A stretch of 64,000 bases of DNA. Origin: Cohnella kolymensis (lineage in GTDB: Bacteria > Bacillota > Bacilli > Paenibacillales > Paenibacillaceae). The number at the start of each line of letters is the position of its first letter. Position 1 is the stretch's first letter. The stretch spans positions 36,130 to 100,129 of the forward strand of contig NZ_JXAL01000017.1 in NCBI RefSeq assembly GCF_000829465.1, given 5' to 3'. Positions 9,284 through 16,969 of the stretch are shown here, one piece after another. The position numbers and the translations under genes are program-made. The notes beneath the pieces were generated by a model. The model ran no database searches. It was not told where the DNA came from and saw nothing but the letters and a program-made list of their open reading frames with translations.

Positions 9284-9368
9284 CTCTTAATCTCCCATTC
9301 TATAAATATAGTGATACGAGTAGTATAGCAAACGACATTACACGCGTGTACCAACCCGAGCACTAAAA

Positions 9369-9397
9369 AACGCAGACCAGGTGTCCCTGACTGCGTT
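9369..9397 (-). terminator. Terminator of the redoxin gene
   Basis: AACGCAG / CTGCGTT stem with an A-run at 9365-9370, read as U-tract on the minus strand. Confidence 0.7.
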
Positions 9398-9419
9398 AAT
9401 GATGAGATATATTAACTGC

Positions 9420-10004
9420 TTACACGACCAAATCGCAGGCTTCCACCGGCATCCAGTGAGGATCCTTGCCGTCCCATTTCACATTACAGCCCATCGGGTT
9501 GGTCAAAGGTATGGAGACAGGTTCCCCCGCGACAAACTCGGAAAGCGCGCGCTCCAAGTTGTTCATCGTCATCTTGCTGACATCCTTGGGTGAGTCTACC
9601 CCCCTGCCGGTATAGATCAGCCTGCGGTCCACATTGAAAACATAGAAATGAGGTGTCCGCAATGCGCCGTATACGCGTGCTACATCTTGACTTTCATCCC
9701 GCAGATAAACCCATGGGAAATTCTTCTCTTTCATAATCTCGACCATGTGGCCATAGGAATCTTCCGAATAAGTGTTGACGCTGTTCGCGTTAATGGCGAC
9801 AAATTTGATCCCATGCTGCGCATACTTCTCTGCGGTGTCCCGCGTCACTTCGTTGGAGCCCATGACATAGGGGCAATGATTACACGTGAAGAAGACGACC
9901 AGCCCTTTGGCGTTGTCAAAATGCTCGAGCGAATAATAGCTGCCGTCCGTGCCAAGCAGTTTGAAATCAATCGCAGAATCTCCAATCGATAACGTAAAAG
10001 CCAT
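9420..10004 (-). CDS. Thioredoxin-fold AhpC/TSA family protein
   Basis: 194-residue cytosolic redoxin. It has the N-terminal AhpC/TSA pattern ([17 protein letters not shown]), the active-site CNHC in [14 protein letters not shown] and the cis-Pro region [11 protein letters not shown]. Homologs are annotated as thioredoxin-family or peroxiredoxin-like proteins; the reductant and target are not known. The start at 10004 is fixed by GAGGAGGATGATGAA just upstream; the longer reading from 10088 has no ribosome site. Monocistronic. Confidence 0.85.
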   Translation of the reverse strand: MAFTLSIGDSAIDFKLLGTDGSYYSLEHFDNAKGLVVFFTCNHCPYVMGSNEVTRDTAEKYAQHGIKFVAINANSVNTYSEDSYGHMVEIMKEKNFPWVYLRDESQDVARVYGALRTPHFYVFNVDRRLIYTGRGVDSPKDVSKMTMNNLERALSEFVAGEPVSIPLTNPMGCNVKWDGKDPHWMPVEACDLVV

Positions 10005-10101
10005 TTCATCATCCTCCTCGATATCTCTTATGTTTATAGCCAATAAAGAGTCTAGTAAAACGAAGGAGCAGACGCAAAGTAAGAACACCTAATGAAGCAA
10101 A

Positions 10102-10110
10102 TGGTATAAT
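10102..10110 (+). promoter_or_regulatory. Extended -10 promoter for membrane protein gene
   Basis: TGGTATAAT is a perfect -10 hexamer with the TGn extension, 23 bases before the GTG start at 10134. No good -35 is seen, as is usual for extended -10 promoters. Confidence 0.55.
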
Positions 10111-10133
10111 TGGTGCATAAAGGGGGAGAGAAT

Positions 10134-10580
10134 GTGCGATCGATCAGATACAATCTGCTGAACTACGCGGCTTCCAAGCTGTCAGGATTGGGATTCTGTC
10201 TGCTGTTTATTTCATTTGCCGGCGTGATCGCAGGAGAATTGGATGTTCATGGTTTCATCCAGTCTTTCTATGAAAACCGTGCGGGCTGGATCATCATCAT
10301 ATATAGTTTAGGTTGTTCCATTGCGATCGATCTTCTGGCCTACCCGCTTCGCCGGTATAAGGAACTCGTGAAAGTTATACTCTACATTATAGCGGGCGCT
10401 GGATTTTTCATCTTTCAGGTCTCGCACCCGATTGCCATTTTTTTCGGTTTGTTGGGCGCTTTGTGTTCGCTTTTTTTCTACTTTGGAACATGGATTGCGC
10501 ACATAGACTCTCCCTTCAAGTATTTACTCTCTATTGTGGTCCCCCTTTGTTTCCTTCTGATTGGAATCAGCTGTCTTTAG
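10134..10580 (+). CDS. Membrane protein, unknown, five helices
   Basis: 148 residues with about five membrane helices (FCLLFISFAGVIAGEL, WIIIIYSLGCSIAIDLL, VILYIIAGAGFFIF, IAIFFGLLGALCSLFFYFG, LLSIVVPLCFLLIGISCL). No family is recognised. The GTG start at 10134 has GGGGGAG 5 bases upstream; the upstream TTG frame would begin inside the -10 box. The 3' end overlaps the convergent vanW gene by 14 bp. Confidence 0.65.
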   Translation: MRSIRYNLLNYAASKLSGLGFCLLFISFAGVIAGELDVHGFIQSFYENRAGWIIIIYSLGCSIAIDLLAYPLRRYKELVKVILYIIAGAGFFIFQVSHPIAIFFGLLGALCSLFFYFGTWIAHIDSPFKYLLSIVVPLCFLLIGISCL

Positions 10581-11391
10581 AGGTCTCGCTTATCAGTGGA
10601 GCATACATCATAAGCGCATGATTCTCCGTAATCTCCTCTTCTCGAAGCCATTCCCCATCCACATTATATACATCCCGGCAAAGCAAATTATGCCTCACAT
10701 AACCGCCCCAAGGTTCGGATGTGATTGCATGATTCCTTTCCTTCACCTCATATCGATAGCGCGAAGGCGCCTGCGCGTGCCAGCTTCCTCGCAGATCCTG
10801 CCCGTCAAGCGATAGACGAAGCTGATAAGCCGTATCCGTGTTGTTCGTTATTCTCAAGTCCAAATAATTATAAGAACAAGTTGCTCCGCTTCCGAAAGGC
10901 TGCGTGCGATTGGCGTCCGGAAACACGTCATAGCTGTGACGATGCCGCTCCGTTACGGTTAACTCGGTGTGCAGCGTCATCCAATAAATCAGATTGGATA
11001 GCTGGCAAAGTCCTCCCGCGACACCCGTTCTTACCTGACCGTAGAAGAGAACCATTCCGTCCACGTACCCCTTGCCGCGTGTCGGTCGTCCTAACAAGCG
11101 CCAGTAGGAGAATGTTTCGCCCGGATTCAGCAGCAGACCGTCTAGCCGGGGAACCGCTGCCTTGAGGTTCTGAATCTTATTATGCTGAAGCCGCATGTCT
11201 GTGTTGGAAAGCTTCCGAAGAAGAGGCGTTTGATGCTGAAAAATCGTATATGGCAGCGACGCATAGCTTTTTTTGCGCGCAAAACGAACTTTGCCGAACC
11301 ACCATTCCAAGTACCGGGCAGACGTATAACCCCATTTGCCGAGTTTCAGTCTCAAGGGGGAACGTGGCACCGGCCGCAGCTGCTGCATCAT
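10567..11391 (-). CDS. VanW family protein
   Basis: 274-residue VanW-type protein. VanW occurs in some vanB glycopeptide-resistance clusters, but most VanW proteins lie outside such clusters and have unknown cell-envelope roles. The diagnostic core is LNPGETFSYWRLLGRPTRGKGY, then GVAGGLCQLSNLIYWMTLHTEL and ERHRHSYDVFPDANRTQPFGS. The start overlaps the stop of the upstream GNAT gene (TAATG), so translation is coupled. No van ligase or dehydrogenase is in the window. Confidence 0.88.
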   Translation of the reverse strand: MMQQLRPVPRSPLRLKLGKWGYTSARYLEWWFGKVRFARKKSYASLPYTIFQHQTPLLRKLSNTDMRLQHNKIQNLKAAVPRLDGLLLNPGETFSYWRLLGRPTRGKGYVDGMVLFYGQVRTGVAGGLCQLSNLIYWMTLHTELTVTERHRHSYDVFPDANRTQPFGSGATCSYNYLDLRITNNTDTAYQLRLSLDGQDLRGSWHAQAPSRYRYEVKERNHAITSEPWGGYVRHNLLCRDVYNVDGEWLREEEITENHALMMYAPLISETSKDS

Positions 11392-11939
11392 TACCCTACA
11401 TCTTCCTTCCATTCCGATTTGAGCAGCCCCATCTGAATCACATCTACATAACGGCCGTTCTTGTACTGCCGTTCCCGCAGTCTTCCCTCCTCCTTGAAGC
11501 CGCAGCCCACATAACAGCGATAAGCCCGGTCATTGAAATCATACACTTCAAGCTGCAGCCTGTTCAGATTCATCTCCTGAAAAGCGAATCGAATAAGCAG
11601 CCGCATCGCTTCCGTTCCATACCCTAACCCCAGCTGTTCCGAAGAACCGATCACGATGCCGATGCTGCCTGCGCGATTCTTCCAATCGATTGAATCCAGG
11701 TTGACTTGTCCGATATAAGCTTCCGATTCAAGGTCCGCTATGACAAACCCTCTGCTGTCCGAGCTTCCTTCGATGACAGCCTCCAAGAAAGCTTCCGTAG
11801 ACTCCAGCGCATGCGGGTAAAGGAAAATATCCGACAGATTACTTACAATGGCGGGATCGTTGACCCACTGACGGATCCAAGGCAAGTCATCCCTCCGGTA
11901 TTCACGCAGCATAATTCTGTCACCGAACAAACGTGCCAT
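11391..11939 (-). CDS. GNAT acetyltransferase, RimJ/RimL-like
   Basis: 182-residue acetyltransferase of the RimJ/RimL type (Acetyltransf_3). Features: LREYRRDDLPWIRQWVNDP, EAYIGQVNLDSIDWKNRAG, IGSSEQLGLGYGTEAM (acetyl-CoA loop) and YRCYVGCGFKEEGRLRERQY. The substrate is unknown. It closely resembles the protein at 30220-30762 along its whole length, so the two look like paralogs. Between the HD gene and vanW in a tight minus-strand operon. Confidence 0.85.
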   Translation of the reverse strand: MARLFGDRIMLREYRRDDLPWIRQWVNDPAIVSNLSDIFLYPHALESTEAFLEAVIEGSSDSRGFVIADLESEAYIGQVNLDSIDWKNRAGSIGIVIGSSEQLGLGYGTEAMRLLIRFAFQEMNLNRLQLEVYDFNDRAYRCYVGCGFKEEGRLRERQYKNGRYVDVIQMGLLKSEWKEDVG

Positions 11940-11942
11940 CGC

Positions 11943-12569
11943 TTAATCCTCCTCATCACCCGTGTCATCAAGAAGAATCCCTTTGTCGACGGCACGCTGC
12001 AGCAATTCCAGGGTGAACGTCCACAGTGTCTCGGACACCGTCTCAATCGGAGCCATCCGCTTCATGACTTGGGAGCGGAAAATGCGGTTCTTTTGCCAGC
12101 TCTCGCCGCCTGTATAGTAATTGTGGATAACCGGGTGAAGCCGGTCGATGGCTGCCGCGTATCTGGACTCGTATGTAATTCCATCTTCAAACTCTCGCCA
12201 AAGCGCCATCCACTCGTTTCTTTGATCGTCCGGCAATATCCCGAACAGCCGCTGCGCCGCCGCGTTTTCCCGTTCTTCTTTGTCCAAATAACCTTCTGCG
12301 TCATACGCAAACGTATCGCCTGCATCGATCTCCACCAGATCGTGTAGCAGGAGCATCCGGATCACGCGGTATAAGTCCATGTCAAGATTGTCGGCGTGCT
12401 CCTTCATCAACAAGGCCATAAGGGAAATGTGCCAGCTGTGCTCCGCCACGTTCTCGTTGCGGCTTTTATCGATGAGGAAGGTGCGTCTTGTCACACTCTT
12501 GAGTTTATCCACTTCAACCAGAAATTCGATCTGCCGGGTCAAACGTTTATTGTTCCAGTTATCGTTCAT
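11943..12569 (-). CDS. HD-domain phosphohydrolase, YfbR/HDDC2-like
   Basis: 208-residue HD-domain protein. Metal ligands: His in VAEHSWH and His-Asp in LLLHDLVEIDAGDTFAYD, the arrangement of the HDDC2/YfbR group, whose characterised members are 5'-deoxynucleotidases that dephosphorylate deoxynucleoside monophosphates. The C-terminus is acidic (DDTGDEED). First gene of the operon with the GNAT and vanW genes (3 bp to the GNAT gene). Exact substrate not established. Confidence 0.82.
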   Translation of the reverse strand: MNDNWNNKRLTRQIEFLVEVDKLKSVTRRTFLIDKSRNENVAEHSWHISLMALLMKEHADNLDMDLYRVIRMLLLHDLVEIDAGDTFAYDAEGYLDKEERENAAAQRLFGILPDDQRNEWMALWREFEDGITYESRYAAAIDRLHPVIHNYYTGGESWQKNRIFRSQVMKRMAPIETVSETLWTFTLELLQRAVDKGILLDDTGDEED

Positions 12570-12672
12570 GTTCGTGCTCCCTTGCGATGTTGTTCGTACC
12601 TGTATTGTACCACGCCCGGGAATACGATTTCCCGATATCTGTTGTTCTAGATTACGTTCTTATGATAAAATA

Positions 12673-12813
12673 ATCATTGTAAAGAATGTACGACAAAAGA
12701 CCGCAGATGCTGAACCATCTACGGCCTTCCCATCGATTGCCACAAGGGCAGTCGGCATAAGAGAGTAGACAGACCTCCCCGGCCGGGCAAGCTCAAGGGA
12801 GGTCTACTTTTTG
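12673..12813 (+). ncRNA. Candidate antisense antitoxin RNA
   Basis: Inference. A -10-like TATGAT (12661-12666) precedes, and a strong hairpin (AGACCTCCC / GGGAGGTCT, 12769-12804) followed by TTTTT ends it near 12813. The transcript would run antisense to the 3' end of the holin-like toxin mRNA, as in the txpA/RatA and bsrG/SR4 type I systems. No good -35 is visible. Confidence 0.35.
12692..12724 (-). terminator. Terminator-like hairpin downstream of the toxin gene
   Basis: Stem GTAGATG / CATCTGC-type (arms 12701-12709 and 12716-12724, one mismatch) followed on the minus strand by CTTTTG. It would end the toxin mRNA about 100 bases after its stop. Confidence 0.45.
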
Positions 12814-12887
12814 TTCAAGTAGCTAAGTAAGGCGAGAAGAAGCATGCAAGATGAGAGCATGAGGTTCAACGCATCCTTTACTTCCAT
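12804..12887 (-). CDS. Holin-like toxin (type I TA, TxpA/BsrG-like)
   Basis: 27-residue membrane peptide: an N-terminal MEVKDALNLM followed by a hydrophobic helix (LLLALLSYL) and a Lys-Lys end. This is the pattern of the 'putative holin-like toxin' peptides of Bacillus and Paenibacillus, which begin ME-x-x-DAL-x-LM. A near-perfect Shine-Dalgarno AAAGGAGGTGAT lies directly upstream, as in that family. Known relatives (TxpA, BsrG) insert in the membrane and are silenced by an antisense RNA over the mRNA 3' end; an antisense candidate lies at 12673-12813. The promoter region overlaps a LexA box. Family assignment is by pattern, toxicity is inferred. Confidence 0.75.
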   Translation of the reverse strand: MEVKDALNLMLSSCMLLLALLSYLNKK

Positions 12888-12939
12888 AGCATCACCTCCT
12901 TTCCGGAGATGTGCCAACCTGCCCTTGTAAACTTATCGA

Positions 12940-12955
12940 TGGTATAATTAGTATA
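12940..12955. promoter_or_regulatory. Overlapping divergent -10 elements (ABC exporter / toxin)
   Basis: On the plus strand TGGTATAAT (12940-12948) is an extended -10 that reads toward the ABC exporter. On the minus strand TATACT (12950-12955) is a -10 that reads toward the toxin; its -35 position at 17-bp spacing (12973-12978) falls on the LexA box. No consensus -35 on either side. Confidence 0.45.
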
Positions 12956-12973
12956 TCATTATTTAAAGAATAG

Positions 12974-12985
12974 GAACATATGTTC
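12974..12985. promoter_or_regulatory. LexA (SOS) box
   Basis: GAACATATGTTC is a perfect 12-bp palindrome fitting the Bacillus LexA core GAAC-RNRY-GTTC. The recA upstream region in this window has a box of the same form, which supports the consensus for this organism. It sits between the toxin gene and the ABC exporter, overlapping the -35 position of the toxin promoter and just downstream of the exporter start point. Confidence 0.7.
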
Positions 12986-12992
12986 TAATACC

Positions 12993-13025
12993 TAGTTCGG
13001 ACTGAATAGGTCCGGGCTATTTTAA
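12993..13025 (+). other. Leader hairpin with T-run before the ABC exporter
   Basis: 10-bp stem (TAGTTCGGAC / GTCCGGGCTA, two G-U pairs) with a 7-base loop, followed by TTTTAAT, 24 bases before the coding start. It resembles a weak intrinsic terminator and could act as an attenuator of the exporter gene. Confidence 0.45.
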
Positions 13026-13048
13026 TCCGCAGCGAAACGAGGGTCTAT

Positions 13049-14821
13049 ATGAATACGACTGGAATCGATGCTTCCCCTGCTTCACCAAAAGGAAATTGGC
13101 GTGCTTTCTTTGATCTGGTCCGTAAGGCCAAACCTTCTTACAAGATGCTGGCTATCGCCCTTGCGCTAAGCTTAGTAAACACTGCAGCCGGGCTTTTCGT
13201 GCCCTTGTTTACTAAAAATTTGGTAGACGGATTCACGCTCAATTCCCTGCGGACTTATCAGATCGTTCTGCTCGTGTGCGCCTTTGTGGCCCAAGCTGCA
13301 GCGGGAGGCGTGTCCATTTATCTTCTGAACAAGTTCGGTCAGCAAATGTTAGCCGGACTTCGGGAGATGCTGTGGCGCAAGTTGTTATATCTTCCGGTTG
13401 CTCATTACGATCAGGAAGAAACCGGCGGACTCATCAGCCGGGTTACCAACGATACCGGAGTCGTCAAGCAAGTGATTTCCGAACATATTGCCGGGTTCGT
13501 TACCGGTGTCATCTCCATCATAGGATCGGTCATTATTATGCTGACACTCGATTGGCAAATGACTCTGTTGCTCCTCATTGCAGTTCCTCTCACTCTATTC
13601 ATTCTTATCCCGCTGGGCCGGCAAATGCATAAGATCTCGAGGAACATGCAGAAGGAGACCGCTAACTTCACATCGGTACTCACACAAGTTCTCTCGGAGG
13701 TTCGGCTCGTCAAATCTTCCAATGCTGAACCTATTGAATATGCACGCGGCAAACAAGGCATAAGCAAGCTGTTTCATCTCGGCGTTAGAGAAGGCAAAAT
13801 ACAGGCGTTTATCGGACCGCTTATGGGCATTGTCATTATGACACTCATGGTTGTGATTATCGGCTACGGCGGACTTCGCGTATCATCCGGTTCAATCTCA
13901 GCCGGCGAACTGGTTGCCTTCATCCTGTATTTGATCCAAATTGTGATGCCGCTCGGCCAGATCACCGCATTTTTCACTCAGCTGCAGAGAGCAATGGGCG
14001 CCACGGAACGGATGATCGAGATCCTCGGTAAATCCGAAGAAATGCAGCAGGAAGGGCAGCCGGTACCGAGTGCAGACGCGACTATTACCCTTGAGAACGT
14101 AAGCTTCCATTACGATAATGGCGAGCCGATATTGAAAGAGGTAAGCTTTTATATGCCGTCAGGAAAAGTCACTGCGCTTGTCGGTCCCAGCGGAAGCGGG
14201 AAAACCACCTTGTTCGCCCTGCTTGAGCGTTATTACGAGCCTGAGCAAGGCCGCATTCTGTATGGCAGCCGCTCGATCGAGGAATTCTCCTTGGTTTCTT
14301 GGAGAAGCCAAATCGGCTATGTCTCGCAAGAAAGCCCATTAATGTCAGGAACAATCCGTGACAACATTACGTACGGACTGGACCGCGAAGTGAGTGAACA
14401 ACAGCTGAGGAGTGTAGCGGAGATGGCTTATGCAGACGGGTTTGTCGACGAGCTGCCGGAAGGCTTCAATACACAGGTCGGTGAACGAGGGATTAAATTA
14501 TCCGGCGGGCAGCGGCAACGGATTGCGATAGCACGAGCTCTGCTGCGGAATCCCCGGATCCTCATGCTGGATGAAGCCACATCAAGCCTGGACAGCAAAT
14601 CCGAGCTGGTGGTACAGGAAGCGCTGCACAATCTGATGAAAGGCCGCACCACACTGGTCATCGCCCATCGACTTTCCACTGTGGTGGACGCGGACCAGAT
14701 CATTTTCCTCGACAAAGGAAAGATTACCGGCAGCGGAACACACGATGAGTTGATGAACACCCACGCCATGTACAGGGAGTTTGCCAAGCAGCAGCTGCGT
14801 TATGCCGAGCACTCCGAATAA
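13049..14821 (+). CDS. ABC exporter, BmrA-like half transporter
   Basis: 590-residue half transporter with a fused membrane domain (six helices, about residues 30-320) and ATPase domain. Walker A GPSGSGKTT, Q-loop IGYVSQESPLMSG, signature LSGGQRQR, Walker B ILMLDEATSSLD and switch His in VIAHRLSTV are all intact. The protein is closest in layout to Bacillus BmrA (YvcC), a homodimeric multidrug exporter. ATG with CGAGGG upstream. The promoter region holds a LexA box and the leader an attenuator-like hairpin. Monocistronic with a strong terminator. The substrate cannot be read from sequence. Confidence 0.9.
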   Translation: MNTTGIDASPASPKGNWRAFFDLVRKAKPSYKMLAIALALSLVNTAAGLFVPLFTKNLVDGFTLNSLRTYQIVLLVCAFVAQAAAGGVSIYLLNKFGQQMLAGLREMLWRKLLYLPVAHYDQEETGGLISRVTNDTGVVKQVISEHIAGFVTGVISIIGSVIIMLTLDWQMTLLLLIAVPLTLFILIPLGRQMHKISRNMQKETANFTSVLTQVLSEVRLVKSSNAEPIEYARGKQGISKLFHLGVREGKIQAFIGPLMGIVIMTLMVVIIGYGGLRVSSGSISAGELVAFILYLIQIVMPLGQITAFFTQLQRAMGATERMIEILGKSEEMQQEGQPVPSADATITLENVSFHYDNGEPILKEVSFYMPSGKVTALVGPSGSGKTTLFALLERYYEPEQGRILYGSRSIEEFSLVSWRSQIGYVSQESPLMSGTIRDNITYGLDREVSEQQLRSVAEMAYADGFVDELPEGFNTQVGERGIKLSGGQRQRIAIARALLRNPRILMLDEATSSLDSKSELVVQEALHNLMKGRTTLVIAHRLSTVVDADQIIFLDKGKITGSGTHDELMNTHAMYREFAKQQLRYAEHSE

Positions 14822-14824
14822 ACG

Positions 14825-14863
14825 AAAAACCCGCAGCCGCACATTCGGCGGAAGCGGGTTTTT
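14825..14863 (+). terminator. Terminator of the ABC exporter
   Basis: AAAAACCCGC / GCGGGTTTTT stem with internal CCG/CGG pairing, immediately after the stop. Confidence 0.88.
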
Positions 14864-14877
14864 ATTATTTAACATCA

Positions 14878-15168
14878 TTAACTTTGGAGATTGTGACGGA
14901 AGCGCTGCAGCATGAACTGGAGAAACAGGGCCTGCAGCTCGCGGGATGAGCGTGTTTTCGTTTTATTCATCATGCACGCCATATGATTCTTCAGCGTTTT
15001 AGTAGAAATATGCAGTACTGATCCCATGTCGTCATTGCGGAAACCGAACAGGATCAGCAGCCTGAACACTTCTTTTTCCCTCGGTGTCATTCGGTATCCC
15101 GCCCCGAACTCCTCAATCATCGGTGCCGTAATCGAATCGGTCTCACTCATTACTTGATAATGGAGCAT
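14878..15168 (-). CDS. Small LuxR-type HTH regulator
   Basis: 96-residue protein that is almost only a LuxR/GerE helix-turn-helix: MTPREKEVFRLLILFGFRNDD, then ISTKTLKNHMACMMNKTKTRSSREL. No receiver or ligand domain is present, as in GerE-size regulators. The recognition helix (TKTLKNHM) is conventional. Neither the Met at 15168 nor an internal Met at about 15150 has a clear ribosome site, so the start is uncertain. It lies divergent from the REC-HPt gene and may belong with that signalling cluster. Confidence 0.72.
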   Translation of the reverse strand: MLHYQVMSETDSITAPMIEEFGAGYRMTPREKEVFRLLILFGFRNDDMGSVLHISTKTLKNHMACMMNKTKTRSSRELQALFLQFMLQRFRHNLQS

Positions 15169-15337
15169 TTATTAATGTCACCGTTCCCTTCTGTGGTTAC
15201 CTCATTCGTCGGGCGATGTTTCATACAAATACTGATTCGTTATGACAATAATATAGTAATAAAGTATTAGTACACTTACATAACCACTATTTTATTTTTA
15301 TGAATTTCGCTAACAACCGACAACCGGGGGTGGCCGA

Positions 15338-16123
15338 TTGTTCCACGTGAAATTGGATGATCAGGTAAATAGTGGAATAATATTGGTCGTCGACGATCAG
15401 CAGATCAATCGATTAATCTCCCGGCAATTGCTGATCGAGCTTGGGTTTAACGTTGTGTTGGCGAATAACGGGAAAGAAGCTTTGGATATCCTGGAGCGAT
15501 CACCGGTGGATCTGATTCTCATGGATCTCTATATGCCGGTTATGGACGGAATCGAAACCGCTATAAAAATTCGCGCCGACAACAGATTCAACGAGCTGCC
15601 CATCGTTGCTTTGACGGCGGATGACAAGCAAGATCAGCGGATCCGCTGCTTGAATGCGGGAATGAACGATGTGATTGCAAAGCCGCTGCAATCCGAAGTG
15701 ATCATCTCAGTCGTTTCACGGTTATTACCTGCCGCACCGTTGACGCATGTTAACAGTTCATCAGGAGAACGGCATTGGCCGGACACGCCTGGAATTAACG
15801 TGCCGATTGCGCTGGAGAGGTTAAACGGCAAAACAGAGCTTTATTTCAAAATGCTGGACAAGTTCCAACAACAATATGCCGAAGCTGCGATCGCATTAAG
15901 ATGGATGCTTGATACCGGCGATGTACAGAGCGCGATTCGTTTTTTGCACTCCATCAGCGGAGCAGCCGCCCATTTGGGCGCGTCGACAATTCAAACGCAG
16001 GCAGCCGCTTTGGAAACGTTACTTAGAGAACAGCCGGGGCGAGAGGTGGAATTCGCATTATTCGAAAGCTCCATGAACGAGGCGATGGAAACGATCAATC
16101 AGCTTTTGTCAGCAAACGATTAG
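15338..16123 (+). CDS. Response regulator with C-terminal HPt domain
   Basis: 261-residue phosphorelay protein: receiver domain (residues about 13-130, acidic pocket DD19-20, phospho-acceptor Asp63 in LILMDLYMPVMDG, Thr93, Lys115) and an HPt domain (about 155-255) with phospho-His204 in AIRFLHSISGAAAHLGA. There is no kinase and no output domain, so it would pass phosphate between proteins. The TTG start is backed by GGGGGTG 5 bases upstream. 36 bp upstream of an OmpR-type regulator in the same direction, suggesting a shared relay. The partner kinase is not adjacent. Confidence 0.88.
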   Translation: MFHVKLDDQVNSGIILVVDDQQINRLISRQLLIELGFNVVLANNGKEALDILERSPVDLILMDLYMPVMDGIETAIKIRADNRFNELPIVALTADDKQDQRIRCLNAGMNDVIAKPLQSEVIISVVSRLLPAAPLTHVNSSSGERHWPDTPGINVPIALERLNGKTELYFKMLDKFQQQYAEAAIALRWMLDTGDVQSAIRFLHSISGAAAHLGASTIQTQAAALETLLREQPGREVEFALFESSMNEAMETINQLLSAND

Positions 16124-16159
16124 TTTTCCAAACAATTTGTTAAAAAGGGTGTGACTTCA

Positions 16160-16867
16160 TTGACACGAGTTCTTGTAATCGAAGATGATCCGATCATTGG
16201 AGAAATGCTCACCCTGTATTTATCCGAAGAGCAATTTAACGTTCAACGGGTAGATACGGCAAAAGACGGTATGCATGCTCTGGATCATTTCGATCCGGAT
16301 ATCATTCTCCTTGATCTGATGCTTCCCGATTCGTCAGGCTCGGAGCTCTGCGATGAATTTCGCCAACAGACGAGCACCCCTATTATTGTGACTTCCATGA
16401 AATCCGCTGTGGGGGATCGAATCAAAGCCATAAGCGCAGGTGCGGATGATTATCTATGCAAGCCGTTCAGCCTGCAAGAACTGAAAGCCCGGATGAATGC
16501 CGTGCTTCGACGCACGTCCGGATCCGCTGTCGAACAACCGTTGTCTGCCGACAAGCGGTCCGATGGCACCCAAGCCTCAAAGTCGGGAATTTCTCTGGAT
16601 GTGGAACGCAGAACGATTGTGGTGGATGACAGGCATATAGACACAACTTTCTCCGAATATGAGATTATGAAGCTCTTTGTCCAGCACCCTGCCCGTGTAT
16701 TCAGCCGGGAAGAACTCATCAATGCGGTTAGAGGTATCGACTCGTTCATCAACGACCGGGCCATCGATGTCCATATCACAAATCTGCGCCGCAAAATCGA
16801 GAAAAATCCGAAGGAGCCGCGGTTCATCAAGACGGTGTGGGGTGTCGGCTACAAATACGTAAATTAA
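16160..16867 (+). CDS. OmpR/PhoB-type response regulator
   Basis: DNA-binding response regulator of 235 residues. Receiver domain: EDD8-10, phospho-acceptor Asp52 (ILLDLMLPDSSG), Lys in YLCKPFSLQELKARM. C-terminal winged helix: TTFSEYEIMKLFVQHPARVFSREELI and INDRAIDVHITNLRRKIEKNP, ending with the usual wing FIKTVWGVGYKYVN. The TTG at 16160 is chosen over the GTG at 16151 because AAAGGGTG is correctly spaced. No histidine kinase follows; the upstream REC-HPt protein may feed it. Confidence 0.9.
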   Translation: MTRVLVIEDDPIIGEMLTLYLSEEQFNVQRVDTAKDGMHALDHFDPDIILLDLMLPDSSGSELCDEFRQQTSTPIIVTSMKSAVGDRIKAISAGADDYLCKPFSLQELKARMNAVLRRTSGSAVEQPLSADKRSDGTQASKSGISLDVERRTIVVDDRHIDTTFSEYEIMKLFVQHPARVFSREELINAVRGIDSFINDRAIDVHITNLRRKIEKNPKEPRFIKTVWGVGYKYVN

Positions 16868-16917
16868 AAAGATCACCCATAACTCGGCCGAAAGGCCGGG
16901 TCAGGCGATCTTTTTTT
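16866..16917 (+). terminator. Terminator of the response-regulator pair
   Basis: AAAAAGATC / GATCTTTTT outer stem with a GGCC-rich inner hairpin, then seven T. Confidence 0.82.
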
Positions 16918-16969
16918 GTGGCTCGCGATGGACTTAACCATTCGACGGTCAAGGTAAGCCTTGGCAACG

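Noticed and set aside
10567..11391. Vancomycin resistance cluster
   Set aside because: VanW occurs alone, without vanA/H/X/R/S-type genes; stand-alone VanW is common.
12617..12634. Palindrome CGGGAA-N6-TTCCCG upstream of the HD-domain gene
   Set aside because: Short, without T-tract, and not matched to a known operator; too weak to call.
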